From Phytophthora colocasiae (Eukaryota > Oomycota > Peronosporomycetes > Peronosporales > Peronosporaceae): DNA of 64,000 nt. The position numbers and the translations under genes are program-made. The stretch is taken from contig JAGKQI010000105.1 of NCBI GenBank assembly GCA_018806915.1, forward strand, positions 1,922,001 to 1,986,000, read 5' to 3'. Of the stretch, positions 63,024 to 64,000 are shown in pieces. Each line of letters opens with the position of its first letter. Positions within the stretch are counted from its first letter, which is position 1. Under the pieces are notes generated by a model. The model made no database searches, was not told the origin of the DNA, and was given only the letters and a program-made list of their open reading frames with translations.

Positions 63024-64000
63024 ATGTGGCGTTGCGGAGCTGGTCGGCGTCGTGCTTTACATGGCGTCGCCAGCACGACACGAGCATCTTCAACTGCTTG
63101 TACAAAAAAGACGGCAATTAATATTCTACATGCTACTGTCCAGTGTAATTCCGGTCTCCAGAGGACGTCTGTGGGCTACGCTACATCGAAATGTTCACGT
63201 GGTGTTGTATCATTGCTATCGTCTGCTTCTAGGTCTGCTGCTCGGGGTTTTAGCAGTGAGCCGAAGCGGCCGTTGCTGTTAAAACGCCAAAATGGTTCTT
63301 CTGCTCTCTCCATATTGTCCATATCCGACAAACGCGGCTTCAGTAGCGTTGAAAGTATCTACCAGAAGAAGACACCATTGGAGCACGTTCTGCTGCGTCC
63401 AGGCATGTACATTGGATCAGTGGAGGCCACGAAGGACACAATGTGGATGGTTCCATCTGAATCTGTAGCTAAAGAGGACGTCGAAGGGCTCCGGATGAAG
63501 CAACAAGCAGTTGAGTATGTCCCTGCCCTCTACAAGATCTTTGACGAGATCATTGTTAATGCAGTGGATAACAAGGTCCGCGACCCTAATATGAGGCATC
63601 TGGACGTCGTTATTGAGCCTGGTACTAAAGCTAACGGATACAGACCGTGGATATCGGTCTACAACGACGGAAAAGGAATCCCAGTCAAGTTCCACAAGAC
63701 GGAGAAGGTCTACGTGCCTGAGTTAGTGCTTGGCCATCTACTTACAGGATCGAACTTCGATGATACAGCGGCGAGATTGACGGGTGGAAGACACGGATAC
63801 GGCGCCAAGTTGACGAATATATTCAGTAAGGAGTTCGTGGTGGAGACGGGCGATTCGTCCATGGGTTTACGATATAAACAGGTCTGGCACAATAATATGC
63901 GCACTCGTGGCGAGCCGGAAATCACTGAGTTTACAGGTAAAGAGGCCAGGGATTTCACTAAAGTATCTTTCTGTCCTGATCTGGAGAAATTCGAGATGGA
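63024..64000 (+). CDS. TOP2: DNA topoisomerase II, 5' part, with probable mitochondrial presequence
   Basis: Open from ATG 63024 to the window end (325 codons, partial). From about residue 112 it is the GHKL ATPase domain of eukaryotic type IIA topoisomerase: YQKKTPLEHVLLRPGMYIGS, ALYKIFDEIIVNAVDNK with the Mg-binding Asn, SVYNDGKGIPV and TGGRHGYGAKLTNIFS, the ATP-lid P-loop. The first 78 residues (MWRCGAGRRRALHGVAS... to RSAARGFSS) contain no Asp or Glu, are rich in Arg, Ser and Ala, and end in a RGFSS-type cleavage site: a strong mitochondrial presequence. No stop or intron interrupts this frame. The enzyme passes DNA duplexes through each other; here probably in mitochondria, or in both compartments if a later ATG is also used. 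Confidence 0.93.
   Translation, partial: MWRCGAGRRRALHGVASTTRASSTACTKKTAINILHATVQCNSGLQRTSVGYATSKCSRGVVSLLSSASRSAARGFSSEPKRPLLLKRQNGSSALSILSISDKRGFSSVESIYQKKTPLEHVLLRPGMYIGSVEATKDTMWMVPSESVAKEDVEGLRMKQQAVEYVPALYKIFDEIIVNAVDNKVRDPNMRHLDVVIEPGTKANGYRPWISVYNDGKGIPVKFHKTEKVYVPELVLGHLLTGSNFDDTAARLTGGRHGYGAKLTNIFSKEFVVETGDSSMGLRYKQVWHNNMRTRGEPEITEFTGKEARDFTKVSFCPDLEKFEM

Noticed and set aside
1..64000. tRNA, rRNA genes and CRISPR arrays
   Set aside because: No cloverleaf-like stretches with tRNA box motifs, no rRNA similarity and no regularly spaced identical repeats were noticed by eye; a tRNAscan run would settle the tRNA point.

Overview
The window is nuclear DNA of an oomycete, most probably a Phytophthora species. 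The evidence is a cluster of PcF/SCR-type small secreted cysteine-rich proteins, two proteins built from Crinkler (CRN) N-terminal modules, a myosin whose tail ends in a PX domain, very short introns (about 55-105 bp, mostly GT..AG with CTAAC-like branch sites) and tight gene spacing. Starts were placed at ATG codons, and spliced models were assembled by requiring splice signals, phase and conserved protein sequence to agree.

Layout. 1-7.8 kb: an expanding and decaying PcF/SCR cluster (four intact genes, five broken copies, one further broken copy at 16.5 kb), with part of the array duplicated as a block. 7.8-10.5 kb: a dead PIF/Harbinger-like DNA transposon directly followed by a dead Tc1/mariner element with 202-bp near-identical terminal inverted repeats. 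12-19 kb: a PX-tailed myosin and a second gene derived from a duplicated myosin tail that now carries two PX domains. 19-28.8 kb: housekeeping genes, namely a Pin1-type prolyl isomerase, a COQ8/ADCK kinase, a small FH2 (formin-like) protein, a probable mitochondrial membrane protein and a membrane-anchored ubiquitin protease resembling USP30. 28.9-32.3 kb: two convergent genes made of tandem CRN N-terminal modules with no CRN C-terminal effector domain; one is spliced to a two-helix membrane tail. 32.7-39.4 kb: PEX16, TSEN34 (tRNA-splicing endonuclease), a DRC5/TCTE1-like leucine-rich protein and a 14-exon coiled-coil gene. 39.5-41.1 kb: a tandem pair of secreted glycine-rich proteins. 41.4-41.9 kb: an FKBP12 gene whose single intron has the signature of a U12-type AT-AC intron. 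42.6-56.7 kb: nine paralogous C2H2 zinc-finger genes. 57.4-64 kb: a coiled-coil/LRR protein, a CENP-B/Tigger-like transposase-derived gene that has lost its third catalytic aspartate, and the 5' part of a topoisomerase II gene with a long acid-free leader typical of a mitochondrial presequence.

How the parts relate. The window mixes conserved cellular genes with fast-evolving families that grow by local duplication: PcF/SCR proteins, CRN modules (duplicated as genes and as repeats inside genes), glycine-rich secreted proteins and zinc fingers. Several conserved genes point to mitochondria (COQ8, the 26.3-kb gene, the USP30-like protease, the topoisomerase II leader) and one to flagella (DRC5), but no operon-like logic is implied. 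The most unusual items are the multi-module CRN pair with the membrane tail, the AT-AC intron, the zinc-finger array and the leader on topoisomerase II. No tRNA, rRNA or CRISPR array was recognised.
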